Source: Novosphingobium aureum
GTDB lineage: Bacteria; Pseudomonadota; Alphaproteobacteria; Sphingomonadales; Sphingomonadaceae
Reading direction: 5' to 3'
Assembly (NCBI RefSeq): GCF_015865035.1
Contig: NZ_JADZGI010000001.1
Span: forward strand, 2,790,001-2,854,000
DNA length: 64,000 nt
This document shows positions 17,828 to 26,135 of the stretch, piece after piece; the first letter of the stretch is position 1; each line of letters opens with the position of its first letter. The notes under the pieces were generated by a model that did no database searches, was not told the DNA's origin, and saw only the letters and a program-made list of their open reading frames with translations. The translations under genes and the position numbers were made by a program.

Positions 17828-18616
17828 GTGAAGGAGAGCAAGGCTATCGACGCCGACCGTCTGGGGCGCGTCCAATCGCTCGTACGCGCATTCGGAATTC
17901 TGGACGAACTGGGGGCGGCAAACGGCATGACCCTCAGCGAGCTGGCGCACCTGGTGGGCCTGCCCAAGTCTACCGCGCATCGTCTGCTCACCACGATGGA
18001 GACCCTCGAATATGTCCAGTTCGACAGGGAAACCTGTCACTGGTCGGTAGGTGTCGGGGCTTTCCGCACCGGGTCCGCCTTCGCCCAGACCTCCAGCCTT
18101 GAAAAGGTCGGGCGAGGCATCATGCGCTCGCTCGTCCTGGAGGTGAACCACAGCGTCAATCTGTGCGTGCCGCGTTCACACGCAATTTTCTATCTCAAGC
18201 AGGTCGAACCACGCGGTGGCTGGCCGACGGCGGCACGGGAGGGCGTGTCCCTGCCCATGTACAGTACCGCCGCGGGCAAGGCGATCATGGCCTGCTGGAC
18301 TGAGAACGAACTGGACGCCTATTTCGAAAAGCGCGAACTCGTGCAGCGCACGCATCGCACGATCGGCAATCGCGATTCCATGCGACGCGAGCTGGGCATG
18401 ATCCTTGAGCGGGGATACGCGATCGACGACGAGGAACAGGCCGACGGGACACGCTGCGTGGCCTCTGTCCTCACGGATCGGATCGGGCAGCCACGCGGAG
18501 CGCTATCGATCTCCGACGCCAGCTCTCGCCTGAAGCAGGCCCATTTCAGCGATATCGGCCCAATCGTCGCGAGTGCCGCGAAGAGGATCAGCTTGCAGGT
18601 CTCTCACATAGGCTGA
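17828..18616 (+). CDS. IclR-family transcriptional regulator
   Basis: 262 residues starting at GTG 17828, preceded by GGGAGAG. Residues ~15-75 form the winged helix-turn-helix (RVQSLVRAFGILDEL, then LPKSTAHRLLTTME). The C-terminal GAF-like effector domain shows LPMYSTAAGKAIMA near 150 and GYAIDDEEQADGTRCVA near 200, classic IclR signatures. It ends the sugar-acid locus and is the second candidate regulator after the FadR-type protein. Effector unknown; glyoxylate, pyruvate or aromatic acids are common for the family. Confidence 0.9.
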   Translation: MKESKAIDADRLGRVQSLVRAFGILDELGAANGMTLSELAHLVGLPKSTAHRLLTTMETLEYVQFDRETCHWSVGVGAFRTGSAFAQTSSLEKVGRGIMRSLVLEVNHSVNLCVPRSHAIFYLKQVEPRGGWPTAAREGVSLPMYSTAAGKAIMACWTENELDAYFEKRELVQRTHRTIGNRDSMRRELGMILERGYAIDDEEQADGTRCVASVLTDRIGQPRGALSISDASSRLKQAHFSDIGPIVASAAKRISLQVSHIG

Positions 18617-18647
18617 CGCCTGATTCTCCTTCGACCTGCTCTGCCCC

Positions 18648-18776
18648 TCAGGCGGCCTTCTTTGGCAGGCCGTGACGGGACCGAGGCTGCGCGAGCGTAC
18701 CGTCGAGATCGATCGCAAAATCGCCATCTGACCATGACCGCAAACTCTGGTCGAGCGCGAAGTGCTCCCCGCTCAC
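18648..18776 (-). pseudogene. Possible gene remnant or very small ORF beside the tRNA-Lys gene
   Basis: An open frame with coding-like codon use (about three quarters of third positions G or C) starts just after the tRNA 3' end and stops at 18648. From GTG 18776 it encodes 42 residues including WSDGDFAIDLDGTLAQPR and ends GLPKKAA. There is no clear ribosome site, and nothing upstream but the tRNA. It could be the tail of a gene lost by deletion or insertion at the tRNA, or a real small protein. No family recognised. Confidence 0.3.
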
Positions 18777-18800
18777 CTGCGCCAGAAATGTTGGAAAAGG

Positions 18801-18876
18801 TGGTGAGCCCTGCTGGGTTCGAACCAGCGACCTACTGATTAAAAGTCAGTTGCTCTACCGACTGAGCTAAGGGCCC
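18801..18876 (-). tRNA. tRNA-Lys (anticodon TTT)
   Basis: 76 bases reading GGGCCCTTAGCTCAGTCGGT at the 5' end and closing with the encoded CCA. The acceptor stem pairs seven of seven (one G-U). The D arm is GCTC/GAGC, the anticodon stem ACTGA/TCAGT with loop CTTTTAA, and the T arm GCTGG-TTCGAAC-CCAGC. It decodes AAA and AAG. Confidence 0.97.
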
Positions 18877-18905
18877 CCGTGCCGCGAACGGGCATTGGTG
18901 AAGGC

Positions 18906-19418
18906 TCACCTAGGGCGATGACGGGGCTTGGTCAAGCGGGCTGATAAGTGTCTTGTTGTTAGTCCCGAAAGCGGGTCGCGCCAGTCGCCTGCGATGCTGA
19001 CAGCGGGGCGCAGCACGAAGTCGCGCTCCCGGAAAGAGGGATGCGGCACGATCACGGCGTGTTCGCCGTCATCGCTGGCCCAGGCGCCACCCTTCCACAG
19101 CACGATATCGAGATCGAGCACGCGCGAGCGCCATTCGCCGCCACGGCGTTTTCTGCCGAATAGCGCTTCGATTTCAAGCAGCTGTGCCATGTACGCATCG
19201 GGCGCGAGGGCGGTTTCGACAAGGGCAGCGGCATTGCAGTACTCGCGCTTCGAGGGTCCGAGCGGAGCCGAGCGCAGGATCGGCGAGCGAGCGAGAACGA
19301 CGTCGCCCCCTTCGTCCAGCGCCGCAAAGGCAGCCTCGAGGACCTTGCGCGGCGAACCGTGCGCCGCGTGACGCATGTTCGAGCCGAGCGCGACAAGATA
19401 GCAATGCCGGTCGCTCAC
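18906..19418 (-). CDS. folK: 2-amino-4-hydroxy-6-hydroxymethyldihydropteridine diphosphokinase
   Basis: Transfers pyrophosphate from ATP to the pterin in folate synthesis. 170 residues from the GTG at 19418, which lies 13 bases after the aguB stop and starts the protein at SDRHCYLVALGSN, the conserved first strand. Other motifs: YCNAAALVET near 80, then RSRVLDLDIVLW near 118 with the Mg-binding Asp pair, VPHPSFRERDFVLRP near 140. The frame stays open upstream but only through aguB coding sequence. A tRNA-Lys gene follows. Confidence 0.88.
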   Translation of the reverse strand: MSDRHCYLVALGSNMRHAAHGSPRKVLEAAFAALDEGGDVVLARSPILRSAPLGPSKREYCNAAALVETALAPDAYMAQLLEIEALFGRKRRGGEWRSRVLDLDIVLWKGGAWASDDGEHAVIVPHPSFRERDFVLRPAVSIAGDWRDPLSGLTTRHLSARLTKPRHRPR

Positions 19419-19431
19419 CGGGCTTGGGCCC

Positions 19432-20310
19432 TCACACGTCCTGCGCGATGCGGGTATAGAGCTGCGGGCGGCGATCGCGGAAGAAGCCCATGCCCGCGCG
19501 GTGCTTGCGCGCACGCTCGAGGTCGATGGTCGAGACCAGTACGCCGCTCTCCTTCGCACCGAATTCGGCGGTATAGTCGCCCCACTCGTCGGTGATGAAG
19601 GAGTGGCCGTAGAAGGTCTGCTCGGTGCCGCACTCGGTCTCGACGCCGATGCGGTTGGCTGCGATGACCGGCATGCAGTTGGAGACCGAATGGCCCACCA
19701 TCGCGCGGCGCCACATGCGGCTGGTGTCGAGCGTCGCATCGTAAGGCTCGGAGCCGATGGCGGTGGGATAGAACAGCAGTTCCGCGCCCATCAGCGCCAT
19801 GACCCGCGCGCACTCGGGATACCACTGGTCCCAGCACACGCCCACGCCGATGCGCACGCTCGAGCCATGGCCATCGGCCACGTCCCAGACCTTGAAGCCG
19901 TCGTTGCCGGGGCGGAAGTAGTACTTCTCCTCGTATCCCGGGCCGTCGGGGATGTGGCTCTTGCGGTAGGTCCCCATGATCTCGCCATCGGGGCCGATCA
20001 TGGCGAGCGTGTTATAGTAGTGGTGCCCGTCGCGTTCGAAGAAGCTGGTCGGAATCGTGACCCCGAGCCGTGACGCAAGTGCGCGCATCGCGATGACCGA
20101 GGGATGCTCGAGCGTCGGACGCGCGAGCGCGAAGAGTTCCTCCTCCTCGGTCTTGCAGAAGTAGGGCCCCGAAAAGAGCTCTGGCGGCAGGATCACCTTC
20201 GCCCCCTTCGCAGCTGCTTCCTCGACCAGCGCGGTGACGGCGGCGATGTTCTCGGCCTCGTCCTGCGATCCGAGGGCGAGTTGAAGGGCGGCGACGGTGA
20301 TCTGGCTCAT
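19432..20310 (-). CDS. aguB: N-carbamoylputrescine amidase
   Basis: Hydrolyses N-carbamoylputrescine to putrescine, CO2 and ammonia in the arginine decarboxylase route to polyamines. 292-residue nitrilase-superfamily protein with the Glu-Lys-Cys triad visible: E in ILPPELFSGPYFC (~44), K in TYRKSHIPDGPGYEEKYYF (~115), C in GVGVCWDQWYPE (~158). The PYFC and DQWYPE stretches are characteristic of AguB rather than other nitrilases. It lies just upstream of folK on the same strand; no agmatine deiminase is in the window. Confidence 0.9.
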   Translation of the reverse strand: MSQITVAALQLALGSQDEAENIAAVTALVEEAAAKGAKVILPPELFSGPYFCKTEEEELFALARPTLEHPSVIAMRALASRLGVTIPTSFFERDGHHYYNTLAMIGPDGEIMGTYRKSHIPDGPGYEEKYYFRPGNDGFKVWDVADGHGSSVRIGVGVCWDQWYPECARVMALMGAELLFYPTAIGSEPYDATLDTSRMWRRAMVGHSVSNCMPVIAANRIGVETECGTEQTFYGHSFITDEWGDYTAEFGAKESGVLVSTIDLERARKHRAGMGFFRDRRPQLYTRIAQDV

Positions 20311-20323
20311 GCGCGCGCCTCTA

Positions 20324-21172
20324 TCAGTCCCGCTTGCGGAACAGAAGCGTCATGCGATCACTTTCGCCAATCGCTGCGTATTTCGCCTTGTCCTGATCCT
20401 TGAGCGCGTAGGTCGGCGGCAGTGTCCAAACGCCTCCGGCCCAGTCGGCGCTGTCCTTGGGATTGGCGTTGATCTCGGACTTGGAGACGAGGTCGAAGCC
20501 GTTGATCTCCATGAACTTCACGATGTCGGCCTCGCGCATGTAGCCCTTGCTGCCATCGGTGTAGGAGAACGGCGCATCGGCCTTGGCGCGATGCTGGACG
20601 ACGCCGAGCATGCCACCGGGCTTGAGCAGCTTGCGCATGGTGCGCACTTCGGCATCCGCCACGTTGGCACGTGTCATGTTGTGCAGCATGCGCACCAGCA
20701 CGATACGGTCGAAGGTGCCCTCCTCGCCTTCGGGGACCTTGCTCAGCGTGTAGCCCGCGAACTGAGTGGCGGGCTCACCAGAAGCCTTGGCTGCCATTTC
20801 GGCGAAACCTGCCGCCGATGCCTCGGCCTTGGCCGCACCTTCCGCGCTGTCGGGAGCGAAATAGAGGCCGACCAGCTTGCCGCTCTTGCCGAGGTAGGGC
20901 GCGAGGAAGCGGGTGTACCAGCCACCGCCGGGCGCATATTCGCCGACCTTCATGTCAGGCCGCACGCCCATGAAAGCCATCGTCTCGACCGGATGACGGA
21001 ACGCATCGCGCGGCTTGTCGTCCTTGCGCGCGGGTGCATCGGCAGCCAGTTCGAGCAGGGTTTCGCAGCCCGCACAGGCAGGCGCGCCAGCGGCACTTGC
21101 CTGCGCCGAGGCGGCGGCGGGCGCGGCAGCGAGGCCCAGGGCAGTCGATAAGGTCAGCACGAAACGGCGCAT
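20324..21172 (-). CDS. Exported class I SAM-methyltransferase-like protein
   Basis: 282 residues from ATG 21172, which has GGAG upstream and begins with a clear Sec signal (RRFVLTLSTALGLAAAPAAASAQA). A CAGC pair follows the cleavage site. The mature domain resembles a predicted methyltransferase: VGEYAPGGGWYTRFLAPYLG (motif I variant, ~75), IVLVRMLHNM (~150), LLKPGGMLGVVQHRA (~185). SAM is not expected outside the cytoplasm, so the protein may be non-enzymatic or use another ligand. Similar secreted proteins occur in other sphingomonads to my recollection. Function unknown. Confidence 0.65.
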   Translation of the reverse strand: MRRFVLTLSTALGLAAAPAAASAQASAAGAPACAGCETLLELAADAPARKDDKPRDAFRHPVETMAFMGVRPDMKVGEYAPGGGWYTRFLAPYLGKSGKLVGLYFAPDSAEGAAKAEASAAGFAEMAAKASGEPATQFAGYTLSKVPEGEEGTFDRIVLVRMLHNMTRANVADAEVRTMRKLLKPGGMLGVVQHRAKADAPFSYTDGSKGYMREADIVKFMEINGFDLVSKSEINANPKDSADWAGGVWTLPPTYALKDQDKAKYAAIGESDRMTLLFRKRD

Positions 21173-21328
21173 CACGGGGTCTCCTCTCTCGGGGGCCAGC
21201 GCCCCCTTCTCGCGGCGATTCAGGCTCGCCGCCGGCAAACCTAACTGCATGCCAGCCAATGACAAGCACGCCATGGCTCCCTATCTACCGCCAGCATTGC
21301 AAGACGAATACGAACGAGGAATTCACCA

Positions 21329-21856
21329 ATGGAAACGGCAATCGTTGCAGGCGGATGCTTCTGGTGCACCGAGGCGGTGTTCCGCGACGTGATCGGCGTC
21401 GACACGGTCGAGAGCGGATACATCGGCGGGGCCACTGAAAACCCCACGTACAAGGAAGTCTGCTCGGGCCAGACCGGGCACGCCGAAGCGGTACGCATCG
21501 GCTACGACCCCGAGCAGCTCACTTATGCGCAGCTGCTCGACATGTTCATGGGCACGCACGACCCCACCCAGCTCAACCGGCAGGGCAACGACATCGGCAC
21601 GCAGTATCGCTCGGCGATCTTCCCGCTCGACGATGCCCAGCGTAGCGAGGCCGAAGCGGCCATCGCCCGCGCGCAGGAGGCGAGCAGCGCACCGATCGTC
21701 ACGACCGTCGAGGGTCCCGCGACCTGGTATCCGGCCGAGGACTATCACCAGGAATACTGGGAGGGCGAAGGCCAGGGCAATCCCTATTGCCTCGCGGTCA
21801 TCCCGCCCAAGCTGATGAAGCTGCGCAAGAGCTTCGCGGCCAACGTGAAGAACTGA
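21329..21856 (+). CDS. msrA: Peptide-methionine (S)-S-oxide reductase
   Basis: Repairs oxidised methionine using thioredoxin. 175 residues with the catalytic GGCFWCTEAVF at residues 8-18, SGYIGG, TGHAEAVRI near 49, DPTQLNRQGNDIGTQYRS near 80 and the closing YHQEYWEGEGQGNPYC. The usual C-terminal recycling cysteine is represented by the Cys in NPYC. The start ATG is 10 bases after GAGGAATT. Divergent from the secreted methyltransferase-like gene. Confidence 0.95.
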   Translation: METAIVAGGCFWCTEAVFRDVIGVDTVESGYIGGATENPTYKEVCSGQTGHAEAVRIGYDPEQLTYAQLLDMFMGTHDPTQLNRQGNDIGTQYRSAIFPLDDAQRSEAEAAIARAQEASSAPIVTTVEGPATWYPAEDYHQEYWEGEGQGNPYCLAVIPPKLMKLRKSFAANVKN

Positions 21857-21860
21857 AGCG

Positions 21861-21892
21861 AAAGGCGCCGGGCTCGTGTCCGGCGCCTTTTT
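21861..21892. terminator. Bidirectional terminator between msrA and rsmB
   Basis: AAAGGCGCCGG (21861-21871) and CCGGCGCCTTT (21880-21890) form a perfect 11-bp stem with an 8-base loop, with T-runs on both strands. It lies four bases after the msrA stop and six after the convergent rsmB stop, so it serves both. Confidence 0.88.
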
Positions 21893-21898
21893 GCCTGC

Positions 21899-23155
21899 TC
21901 AGTCCTTGCGCCAGCGCGCGATGTAGAAGCCGTCGAGCCCGCCAGCCTCGGCCAGCATGCCGGGGTCGGTGCGCACGCGGCCCTCGCCATCGGGCGAGAG
22001 ACCTGCGGGAAGCTCGCCTTCGGTCACGGGGACAGGGGTCAGGCCGCCTGCTGCATCGAGCCCTCGGGCCTGCACCTCGCCTTCGGCACGCTCGAGCGAG
22101 CAGACCGCGTAGACCAGCCGTCCGCCCGGCTTGAGCCAGCCCGAGGCGCGCGCGAGCATGGCTTGCTGGATCTCGGCCATTTCCGCGATCTGGCGCTCGC
22201 CGACGCGGTGGAGAACGTCGGGGTGGCGACGGCAGGTGCCGGTCGCGGTGCACGGCGCGTCGAGCAGGATCGCGTCGAACGCTTCCTCCGGCTCCCACTT
22301 GAAGACGTCGGCCTTGATCGCCTCGGCCTTGAGGCCAGTGCGCTCGAGGTTTTCCTTCAGCCGCTCGATCCGCCGCCCGGCGTTGTCGAGCGCCGTCACC
22401 TGCCAGCCGGCGGCGGCCAGTTGCATCGTCTTGCCGCCCGGCGCGGCACACAGATCGAGCACACGCATCATGCCCTGCCCCTCGGCAGGCTTGCCGAGCA
22501 GGCGCGCCGGCAGGCTGGCGGCAAGGTCCTGCACCCACCAGGCACCCTCGCCATAGCCGGGCAGCGTCGAGACCTGCTCGCCGCGTTCGATGCGCACGTG
22601 CCCGGGCATCAGCGAGACACCGCCCAGCCGCTCGGCCCATTCAACCGTCTGACCGGGATCGCGCAGGGCCAGATCGAGTGGCGGAGGTACCGCAAGGCCA
22701 GCCGCGACGGCGTCGCCGAACGCGCCCCAGCGCTGCGCGGCGCGTTCGGGCAGCGTCGGCACCTCTGGCAAGGTCACCTCCCGCTTGGTCAGGGTCGAGA
22801 AGACACCGTGCGCGAGACGGCGCGGCCCGCCACTGAGCAGCGGCAGCCCGGTTGCAATGACCGCGTGGGCCGGGGTTTCCAGGCGCAGCACTTGCGCCAG
22901 CATGATCTCGAGCACGGCGCGCGGCTTGGCATCTTCGGGGAGCGGCTGGCGGGTGGCGCTGTCGATCAGCGCGTCGAGGTCGGCGCGCCAGCGCAGCACC
23001 TCACCCGCAATCGCCCGGGCCAGCGCCCGGTCGTTGTCGCCGCGCACGCGCGAAAGCGCAGCGCTTGCCGCCTGATCGAGCGTCTCGCCCCGTCGCAGCA
23101 CGGCATCGATGAGATTGAGCGCGGCACGGCGCGCGGGAAGACCGGGAATATCCAT
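21899..23155 (-). CDS. rsmB: 16S rRNA m5C967 methyltransferase (RsmB/NOP family)
   Basis: 418 residues. An N-terminal NusB-like RNA-binding domain (1-130) begins ARRAALNLIDAVLRRGETLDQA. The SAM domain follows with LDLCAAPGGKTMQLAA near 230, DNAGRRIERLKENLERT, LLDAPCTATGTCRRHPDV near 295 (catalytic TGT-C region) and YAVCSLERAEGE near 355 holding the second conserved Cys. The domain order separates RsmB from shorter NOP proteins such as RsmF. Divergent from the DUF1674 gene. Confidence 0.88.
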   Translation of the reverse strand: MDIPGLPARRAALNLIDAVLRRGETLDQAASAALSRVRGDNDRALARAIAGEVLRWRADLDALIDSATRQPLPEDAKPRAVLEIMLAQVLRLETPAHAVIATGLPLLSGGPRRLAHGVFSTLTKREVTLPEVPTLPERAAQRWGAFGDAVAAGLAVPPPLDLALRDPGQTVEWAERLGGVSLMPGHVRIERGEQVSTLPGYGEGAWWVQDLAASLPARLLGKPAEGQGMMRVLDLCAAPGGKTMQLAAAGWQVTALDNAGRRIERLKENLERTGLKAEAIKADVFKWEPEEAFDAILLDAPCTATGTCRRHPDVLHRVGERQIAEMAEIQQAMLARASGWLKPGGRLVYAVCSLERAEGEVQARGLDAAGGLTPVPVTEGELPAGLSPDGEGRVRTDPGMLAEAGGLDGFYIARWRKD

Positions 23156-23209
23156 TGGCGCCCCTTATAGACGATTGCCTTTTGCCGCCAGTGATACCAA
23201 GTGGGGAAC

Positions 23210-23383
23210 ATGATACAGCGCGCAACCAAACGTCCCGAGGGTTTCAAGAAGCCCGAACACTGGACCAACGAGCCCGCGCCGGCACCGGCGCCCGCCACGG
23301 CCGCGGACCACAACGAGCCCGACGGCCTGTCTCCCACCCGCTACGGCGACTGGGTGCTGAAAGGCATCGCAGTCGACTTCTGA
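23210..23383 (+). CDS. DUF1674 protein (succinate dehydrogenase assembly factor 4-like)
   Basis: 57 residues from ATG 23210; a GTG at 23201 would add three. The C-terminus LSPTRYGDWVLKGIAVDF is the DUF1674 signature, shared with mitochondrial SDHAF4, which helps mature the flavoprotein subunit of succinate dehydrogenase. The N-terminal half is Pro/Ala-rich and probably disordered. Common in Alphaproteobacteria near rsmB-type genes in my recollection. Role in Sdh assembly is inferred from the mitochondrial homologue. Confidence 0.8.
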   Translation: MIQRATKRPEGFKKPEHWTNEPAPAPAPATAADHNEPDGLSPTRYGDWVLKGIAVDF

Positions 23384-23509
23384 GCGCGCTGCGGTTTCAC
23401 AGGACCGCGAAAGCGACTAACGACTGTCCCGAAGCTGGCGGCGAGAAGGTATCGCGGGCAACGCGCACACCCACTACCCGCAGCCTCGTCCGCGCACGTT
23501 GCGCCTGCC

Positions 23510-24982
23510 TCAGTCGCTCGAAACCTCCGGCATCTCGCCCGAGGTCGTATCCCCCGCCTGCTGCCAGCCGCCGCCCAGCGCGAGGAAAACCGAAATCTGG
23601 TCATCGATCAGCGCCGCCTGAGCTGCGGCATGGCTGACCCGCGCCGAGGCGAGCGCGCCTTGCGCATCGAGCAGCGAGAGGAAATCGCTGCGACCGTACC
23701 GGAACAGCTTGCCCGCCTGGCTAGCCGAAGTGGCCGCACTGTCGGCCGCCCGCCCGAGCGCCTGCGCCTGCTCGCGATCGCGAGCATAGGTATCGAGTGC
23801 CTCTTCAGTTCCCCTTAGAGCCTCGAGCACGGTCGCGTCGAACTGCGCGATATCGGCCTTCACCTGCGCTTCGGCACCATCGATGCGGGCCCGCACTTCG
23901 GCGCGATAAGGGAAGTTCCACGAGAGCAACGGACCAAGGCCGAAACTGAGCGACTCTTCCTTGGGCAGATTGCGCAGCTGGTTGAAGCCCATCAGTCCGC
24001 CCGCAATTGAAACCGAAGGATAAAGGTCGGCCATCTGCACGCCGATACGGGCAGTATCACCGGCAATCCGGCGCTCGGCCTCGCGGATGTCGGGGCGGCG
24101 CCGGATCATCGCGGCACCATCGCCCACCGGCATTGCCTCACGCAGGCTGGGCAGCGCAGAGCAGTCGGCAACCTGCCTCGGGTAGTCGGCGGGCGGCTTG
24201 CCGGTCAGTGTCGCCAGCAGGTAGAGCCCGGCCTTGCGCCGCGCATAGAAGCCGGGAAGGCTCGCCTTGCTCGTCTCGACAGCGGTGCGTGCACGGCTGA
24301 CATCGAAGGCCGTGCCGCGCCCGCCCTTTTGCAGACGGGTCGTCGCATCGAGCGTCTTTTCCTGCAGCGAGACCACCTGCTCGACTGTCGCGATCTGGTA
24401 GTTTGCCGCGCAGACGCTGGCATAGGCCCGCGCGGTGGCCGCCGCGACAGATATCCGCACGGCGTCGCGCGCGGCCTCTACCGCTTCGCGATCAGCGATG
24501 CTGGCCTCGATGCCACGCTTGAGCTTGCCCTTGAGGTCGAGCGGGTAATTGAAGCTCAGGCCCAGCTGGCTGGTGATCACGCCCGGCAGGCTGGTCTGGG
24601 CGGATCGCAGAGAGTAGTTGCGTTCAGCGGTTGCCTGGGCGCCCAGTTCGACCCCCAGCCCTTCTGCGCCAGCCGCCTCGCGCACGGCTGCCTGGGCACG
24701 CTCGAGGTTGGCCTCGGCCACGCGCAGATCGGCATTGGCAGCAAGCGCCTCCTCGACCAGTGCATCAAGGCGCGGGTCATCGTAGAGCCGCCACCAGTGA
24801 TCGGGCAATGGAGCCTGCGAAAAGGCGTCGCCTTCAGCCGAATCGAAGTTTCCCTGTGCACCGGGCAGGTTGGCCACCGCGGCTTCGGGAGGGCGGTAAT
24901 CCGGCCCTGCCGTGCTGCACCCGGCAAGCGCGAGGGCGAGAGCACCGAGCGCGCTGCAGGCGCCTAGCTTGCGCGGGACCAT
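23510..24982 (-). CDS. Outer-membrane efflux lipoprotein (NodT/OprM family)
   Basis: TolC-like exit duct of a tripartite efflux pump; 490 residues from ATG 24982. Lipoprotein signal SALGALALALAGC, then GPDYRPPEA, the typical NodT start. Two outer-membrane-efflux repeats follow with long Ala/Glu-rich coiled-coil helices (DLRVAEANLERAQAAV near 85; RRRPDIREAERRIAG near 320). The start overlaps the HlyD stop by one base (TGATG); longer in-frame starts lie inside hlyD. Last gene of the five-gene MarR-headed efflux operon. Confidence 0.9.
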   Translation of the reverse strand: MVPRKLGACSALGALALALAGCSTAGPDYRPPEAAVANLPGAQGNFDSAEGDAFSQAPLPDHWWRLYDDPRLDALVEEALAANADLRVAEANLERAQAAVREAAGAEGLGVELGAQATAERNYSLRSAQTSLPGVITSQLGLSFNYPLDLKGKLKRGIEASIADREAVEAARDAVRISVAAATARAYASVCAANYQIATVEQVVSLQEKTLDATTRLQKGGRGTAFDVSRARTAVETSKASLPGFYARRKAGLYLLATLTGKPPADYPRQVADCSALPSLREAMPVGDGAAMIRRRPDIREAERRIAGDTARIGVQMADLYPSVSIAGGLMGFNQLRNLPKEESLSFGLGPLLSWNFPYRAEVRARIDGAEAQVKADIAQFDATVLEALRGTEEALDTYARDREQAQALGRAADSAATSASQAGKLFRYGRSDFLSLLDAQGALASARVSHAAAQAALIDDQISVFLALGGGWQQAGDTTSGEMPEVSSD

Positions 24983-25923
24983 CACGAACGACCTCCCTGG
25001 CTGGCCGGCGCCGGGTTCTTGCCGGCCCTGCCTGCGGATGGCTTGTCGCCCCTCTCTCCGACCTGCTCGACGGTGACTGTCGCCGTACGCCCGAGTACGA
25101 GACGCACGTCCTTGGGCACGTTGACGAGCTTGATGCGAACCGGGATGCGCTGCGGCAGTCGCACCCATGCGAAGGTCGCCTCGACATCGGGCAGCAGGTT
25201 GCTGGCATTGCCGCGCGAGCTGTCGGAAATGCCTGCAGCGATACTCTCGACCCGCCCTTCAAGGTCCTCGTCCTCGCCCATCAGATGGACCTGGACCGGC
25301 GCACCGACACGGATCATCGGCAGCTTGGTTTCCTCGAAGTAGCCCTCGATGCGCAGCGAGGCACGGTCGACCAGCGCCATCGCCTGATTGCCCGCCGCAA
25401 GATAGTCGCCCGGATGCAAGTCGAGGTTGGTCACGGTGCCGTCAACCGAGGCATGGACCTGTGTGCGCTTCAGGTTGAGCTGCGCGCCGTCGAGCGCGCT
25501 GCGCGCCTCGGCCAGCGCCGCCTCGGCGGTCTGGACGCGGGCAAGGTTCTGCTCGTGGGTCTCGGCCGCCACCAGATCGCCGAGCGCGCGGTCGCGGTTC
25601 GCCTCGCGCCGGGCCTGCGCCAGCGTAGCGCGCGCGCTGGCAACCGAGGCGCGTGCCTGCTCGACCGCCAGGGAGTAGCGTGGCTTGTCGAGCACGAAGA
25701 GCAAGTCACCGGCCTTCACCTCCTGATTGTCATGGACCTCGACCGATGTGACCAGCCCCGAGATATCGGGCGTCACCCGCACGACGTCGGCGCGCACACG
25801 GCCATCGCGTGTCCACGGAGTACGCTCGTAATGGTTCCACATCCAGACCGCGACAACGAGCGCGATGAGAACGATGACGATGGTTGCGGCGCTGCGGCCA
25901 AGCATGGCGAGTGTGTTTTTCAT
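24982..25923 (-). CDS. HlyD/AaeA-type membrane fusion protein
   Basis: Periplasmic adaptor of the pump; 313 residues. One N-terminal membrane anchor (SAATIVIVLIALVVAVWMW), biotinyl-lipoyl-like halves (VRVTPDISGLVTSVEVHDNQ near 50; VDGTVTNLDLHPGDY near 160) flanking a short coiled coil, then a beta-barrel (VGAPVQVHLMGED). This short layout is like AaeA/EmrA. The ATG at 25923 overlaps the DUF1656 stop by four bases. The C-terminus is Lys/Gly/Pro-rich and probably disordered. Confidence 0.9.
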   Translation of the reverse strand: MKNTLAMLGRSAATIVIVLIALVVAVWMWNHYERTPWTRDGRVRADVVRVTPDISGLVTSVEVHDNQEVKAGDLLFVLDKPRYSLAVEQARASVASARATLAQARREANRDRALGDLVAAETHEQNLARVQTAEAALAEARSALDGAQLNLKRTQVHASVDGTVTNLDLHPGDYLAAGNQAMALVDRASLRIEGYFEETKLPMIRVGAPVQVHLMGEDEDLEGRVESIAAGISDSSRGNASNLLPDVEATFAWVRLPQRIPVRIKLVNVPKDVRLVLGRTATVTVEQVGERGDKPSAGRAGKNPAPASQGGRS

Positions 25924-26135
25924 GGAGCGAAACCGAATTGGGGAGCGAGAAAGGCGACGCCACCGAAGACGATGACGAAAAGGGCGACATCCACCAGAGC
26001 GCGGTAGGCGACGAAGCGGTAGACACCGAGGCGGTTGAACAGCCGCATCAAGGCCATCGTGCACAGGGCCGCGATGATGCCGAAGACCAGCAGGGTCGGC
26101 ACGTAGATGCCGTTGAGCGAGAGCTCTCCGTTCAT
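25920..26135 (-). CDS. DUF1656 small membrane protein (AaeX-like)
   Basis: 71 residues with two membrane segments (YVPTLLVFGIIAALCTMALM and VDVALFVIVFGGVAFLAP). DUF1656 proteins sit between FUSC pumps and HlyD adaptors in aromatic-carboxylate efflux operons, as here; their exact role is not settled. Both ends overlap the neighbours by four bases (ATGA), so it is translationally coupled to both. Confidence 0.9.
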   Translation of the reverse strand: MNGELSLNGIYVPTLLVFGIIAALCTMALMRLFNRLGVYRFVAYRALVDVALFVIVFGGVAFLAPQFGFAP

